A DNA stretch of 64,000 nt, from NCBI RefSeq assembly GCF_025118155.1, contig NW_026251396.1, positions 771,501 through 835,500 on the forward strand. Reading direction: 5' to 3'. Source of the stretch: Cokeromyces recurvatus. Its lineage: Eukaryota > Mucoromycota > Mucoromycetes > Mucorales > Mucoraceae. Below the pieces are notes generated by a model. The model was not told where the DNA came from, ran no database searches, and saw only the letters and a list, made by a program, of their open reading frames with translations. Made by a program: the position numbers and the translations under genes. The number at the start of each line of letters is the position of its first letter. Within the stretch, counting starts at the first letter, position 1. Shown piece by piece: positions 60,478 through 64,000 of this stretch.

Positions 60478-61921
60478 ATGGAAAATCTTTCAACCCAAGA
60501 AGAAAGAGAACAGTTCATGTAAGCAAATTATGCAAGTTTTCATTATTTTATTTTATTTTCTCAAATTGACATTCATATCATTACAAGTGACGAGTTTTTA
60601 GATAAAGTAAACATTGAGGAGAACAGTAATGAACTATTGGAGGAAGATGAAGATGGACAACAAATAGAAGAAGATATCGCGTATGTACCTACTGGTTTAG
60701 CTACTCCTGTTAGTGTCATACAAAAAAATAAAACAGAGCAACAAAAGGAGAAGAAGAAGAAGAAGAAGAAGAAGTCAAAGACTAGTAATTTGCCAGAGGC
60801 AGGTTCTGAATTACCTGATGACTATGTTGAAAAACATCCTGAAGATCTTATTGATGATCCTTATGATCCGTAAATAATATTTTTTTTCTTTAAAAAAAAA
60901 TATATATATATAAAAGAAAAATAATACTCACATTACGTTATGTTTTAGTGAAAACCCATTATCACAGAGAGTTGAATATGCTATTTGGAAATATCGTAAA
61001 AATCATAAATTTACTGATGAAAGAAGATCTATATTTGACAATTATCTTAGATTTGGTGGTATTAAGACAGGTCCTAACATGTTCTTGGGTCGTGCTACAA
61101 GCGCAGATGCGCCAGATGACCCGGATGCAGCCATTGACTTTGAAGCAGCTAAAACAGCTATAGATAGTGTTCCTGATGAATTAGAAGAAGGCATGGAAGT
61201 TAATTTTACTGAAGTGGCCCAAGTTTATCTGGGTAATACATTCATTCGTGAAAGTCGGTTTATCTCTTTACAGAATTTTATTGATGCACCTAATTTAATT
61301 GATGCATTTTTAAGATATCTTCAAATTAGACGTGTTGCGCCTGAATATGAAGAAGATATTGCAAATGCTCGTGCTATTTGTGCTCAAGCTAAAATTCAGT
61401 TACCAATGTGTAAGAAAGTGAGTAGTTTGCTACCTGGTAAATATAATACAGCCTGTGCAGATGTATTCGGCGCTTTAGACTCAGAAATGGATGTCTCTTG
61501 GATGACTGAAACTACATTGAAAATTCAAAAGCAATTTATGTCCTTTGTATCAGAGAAGCTTGGATCAAATGAAGAAGCGAAAAAGATTGTTCAATCTCGC
61601 ATTAAAAATTTCGATAGTGTAAAATTATTAGAAACTCAAGATTGGGTCTTTGTTCAAGTGTCTGAAATTTCTCCTTATAATGAAGAAACTGGTCCTGATG
61701 ATTTAGTTCAAGTAATTCTTAAAAATTGTGAAGATACCCAAGATACTTATAGTGTTTTATTGGAAAAAAAAATTGTCGAGAATTTGATGGTTGGTATGGT
61801 TGCAAGAGTAACATTGTGTAAATTGAGTAATGGTGAATGGTATCTGCAGAGCGCTACTCGTATTATGCCAACCTTTTACATGGAAGATGACTGTATGACA
61901 GAAGAGGATTATGACTATTAA
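60478..61921 (+). CDS. Argonaute siRNA chaperone complex subunit Arb1-like
   Basis: Three exons: 60478-60518, 60588-60869 and 60949-61921. The product is 431 residues. The N-terminus is acidic with a poly-Lys run (about residues 78-88). The conserved part starts at ENPLSQRVEYAIWKYRKNHK, continues RRSIFDNYLRFGGIKTGPNM, and has IDAFLRYLQIRRVAPEYEED, IANARAICAQAKIQLP and the acidic end YMEDDCMTEEDYDY. This matches the fungal Arb1 family as I know it ('FLRYLL...VCPEY...ARxxCxxAxxELP'). In fission yeast Arb1 with Arb2 and Ago1 forms the ARC complex, which holds duplex siRNA before RITS loading and supports heterochromatin. The role here is inferred from homology. No Argonaute gene lies in the window. 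Confidence 0.82.
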
Positions 61922-62070
61922 TTTCTTTTTCTTAAAAAAAAAAGAAAAGAAAAGAGTAAAGAAAATACTATAAAAATTTTATTTTATTTTTTTATTTTAT
62001 TTTTTATTTTATTTTTTATTTTTTATTTTATTTTATTTTATTTTATTTTCCCTTCTTTATTATATGTATA

Positions 62071-63325
62071 ATGTATAACAAGAGTAGTAACACAGCGCTT
62101 TTTAAGTCTTATATAGTAGACATAGAGCTACCTCCTGCAATTATTATTTCTGTACCTATTCTTGTATTATGCTATATTTTGGTTTTAATTGTTGACTATA
62201 TCCTTGTAAAGAACGAAAGCAAGTTATCTGCCATTGTTAGTCAGAATCAACTTAGATATATAATTACCACTTATCATTTTGTATTACCTTTTGTTTTCTC
62301 ATCAAAATATGATTTTGGAAATATATCATTCATGTTACAGCCTTGGGCTTTAGCTGCACAAATTGTATTTTTTACAAATTCAAGTATAACATTAAAAGAC
62401 TGGTTATCGAAGCTAATTAAAATTTCTACCTTTCAAGATGATACGCCAACGACTGAAACCGATATGGAAATTCGCTTAAACGGTTTAAAGAAAATGATAC
62501 GTGGTATAATAAAAACTGCTTTTATGAAGGTTGTATTAGATAGTTTGTTACCTGACAATATAGCAAGTCTTTTAGCTATACCATTTTATAAACCTAAAGC
62601 GTGCTTTATTACTTTTATTTTAGCGCTTCGTATTTACTGCATGATAAGTGTAGTAGATATAATTACAGGTGTAATTCAAACTATATTTCTTATTAGATTT
62701 AATGATATATTCAATAATCCTTTATTAGCTACCAGGTAAATAATATCTTTATATAAACATATATATATATCAATATATGTTTATTTAAAATAGACTTATA
62801 AATTATTTGTACTATTAGTCCGAAGGATTTCTGGAAGTAAGTGTTGAAAATCTATCATATTATATGTATATAAATATATAGATGTATATATATATATAAC
62901 TTAAAATATACATGTAAATTACTAGTCGTAGATGGAATAGGGCAGTGAGCCGTCTATATCATCAATTATTGTTTGTTAATATGACAAAGACTAACGATAA
63001 GAAGAATACTGAAAAAGGGTTTCTGTCTACACCCACTGGATGTGGCTTGTTGATATTCTTTATAAGTGGCTTAATGCATGACTTTATGATTGCAGCAGTA
63101 GCACGAAGAATTACTTTTGAAATGACAGCATTTTTCTTAATACATGGTATTGCAGTTGGATTAGAAGTAAAGCTTCGCAAAGGAAGTTATAAAAGAGATC
63201 CAACAGGTTGTAAACGGGTAGTTTGTAACTTGTTAACCTTACTATTCTTTGTGATAACCGGTAGACTATTTTTAAGCCCCATTCTTCGACAGGAAGCATT
63301 CTTACGAATAGCACAACAATTTTAG
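62071..63325 (+). CDS. Wax synthase-like membrane-bound O-acyltransferase (MBOAT)
   Basis: Three exons: 62071-62735, 62819-62836 (only 18 nt) and 62926-63325. The product is 360 residues. Several hydrophobic segments are present (for example PAIIISVPILVLCYILVLIV). The diagnostic part spans the microexon: LLATSPKDFWNRRWNRAVSR, matching the 'S..DFWgRRWh' motif of fungal wax synthase-like proteins. LLIFFISGLMHDFMIAAVAR follows, with the His of the MBOAT active site. The family esterifies alcohols or other acceptors with acyl-CoA in the ER membrane, and many fungal members act in secondary metabolism. The acceptor cannot be predicted. Confidence 0.87.
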
Positions 63326-63457
63326 ATTTCAGACCACTTTTATATTGTAATAAAGATGATATTTTACATTCAACTTTTATGTAATTACTTCATAATGCCC
63401 TTACTTTCTTTTATATATAAATATATATTTATTTATTTATTAAATTGATAGTCTATT

Positions 63458-64000
63458 TTAATTTCGTTCTAAATCAGTATGTTGACCAAAATACCTCGCC
63501 CACTGATCATCTGGAACAAGTGAACCAAAAAGGTTTTTCATATGATTACCAAGCTATACATTATAAATAAATAAATAAATAAAGTTTAGTTTTGTACAAA
63601 TGATTTTCGCATAGACTTACTTGATCTAATTCTCGGATGATATTCTCCATCAAAACTACATAAGCATAATAAACCATATAACATTCATCCTTCTTTTCCT
63701 CTGTTAACCCAAGTTCCTTGATTGAATTTTCTATGATTAAAGGTATCTGTTGGAGTTTACTCAATAGCCGTTGTCGTGTCTTTTCAGCTGGTGGTAGATA
63801 AGGTGGTAAAGGTGTCTTTAATTGTAGTGCTGAAGCCAATAAATAAAAATAGAGGAATACATTGCCTGCCATCTCCATAAATTCATTGGAGACAGGTATT
63901 AGAAAACTGCGTCGTACATGGATTGCCCAGACGTCCTTTAAGATAACTATTCTTAATGATAAAAATTTATCAAGAATATTTTGACAGCATACTAGCATAG
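63458..64000 (-). CDS. Bre4/DUF2421 FUSC-like transporter (3' part)
   Basis: Two exons are visible on the minus strand: from the window edge (open at 64000) to 63621, then 63553-63458 with stop at 63458-63460. The segment EMAGNVFLYFYLLASALQLK, TPLPPYLPPAEKTRQRLL matches the conserved C-terminal block of fungal brefeldin-A-sensitivity (Bre4) / putative ER transporter proteins. These have an N-terminal six-helix FUSC-like membrane domain. That domain would lie beyond the window, so the gene is partial at its 5' end. The final exon ends FGQHTDLERN. Function in the family is uncertain (small aromatic or drug export is proposed). Confidence 0.8.

Overview
The window is nuclear DNA from an AT-rich fungus with many short introns (mostly 50-110 nt, GT...AG, often opening GTAAG/GTAAA). 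The gene content fits an early-diverging fungus, most likely a Mucoromycota member of the Mucorales type: grainyhead/CP2 factor, fused PabA-PabB, chitin deacetylase, Arb1, an Snf5 with a GATA-type finger, and a lineage-restricted gene family with a PD-(D/E)xK-like motif. The organism assignment is inference from gene architecture; no marker gene was searched. Gene models were built by joining exons by eye and checking that reading phase is kept across every intron.

Layout, left to right. 1-724: 3' end of a mitochondrial FAD glycerol-3-phosphate dehydrogenase (+). 1060-3045: PRP17/CDC40 splicing factor (-). 3246-4552: secreted chitin deacetylase (-), then a 2.4-kb gene-free stretch. 7015-9007: Uds1-domain coiled-coil protein (-). 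9385-12195: ZW10/Dsl1 tether subunit (-), divergent from the GATOR2/SEA subunit MIOS/SEA4 (13177-17164, +). Then come a spartin/senescence-domain protein (+), a ubiquitin-like protein with a basic tail (+), an F-box/RCC1 protein (-), two very small candidate genes, LSM1 (-), a UDP-glycosyltransferase (+), an Mpv17-family protein (+), a BLM/Sgs1-type RecQ helicase (+), a B-box/UPF0652 protein (+), a grainyhead-like factor (+), AP-2 sigma (+), PABA synthase (+) and a disordered 460-residue protein (-).

42.6-53 kb is the accessory part. One eight-exon gene of a lineage-restricted family (44807-48578, -) carries two oversized introns filled by three copies of a 0.65-0.7 kb repeat (A, B, C). It is followed by a CACTA-like non-autonomous element (48796-50457, 3-bp CCC target duplication), an inverted duplicate of the gene's own 3' end (50776-51215), a broken Tc1/mariner-type transposase copy (about 51870-52330) and a 93-bp TA-flanked palindromic MITE inserted in it.

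53.1-64 kb returns to housekeeping genes: Vfa1, ribosomal protein eL34, MIC10, Snf5, Arb1, an MBOAT wax-synthase-like enzyme, and the 3' end of a Bre4/DUF2421 transporter-like gene at the right edge. A 166-bp palindromic MITE lies at 56466-56631.

The genes do not form one pathway; this is an ordinary fungal mix of membrane traffic (ZW10, AP-2 sigma, Vfa1, spartin), RNA processing and decay (PRP17, LSM1), genome and chromatin maintenance (RecQ, Snf5, Arb1), nutrient signalling (SEA4) and metabolism. The most unusual structure is the repeat-filled intron set at 45.5-48.2 kb, where repeat ends coincide with splice acceptors in both orientations.
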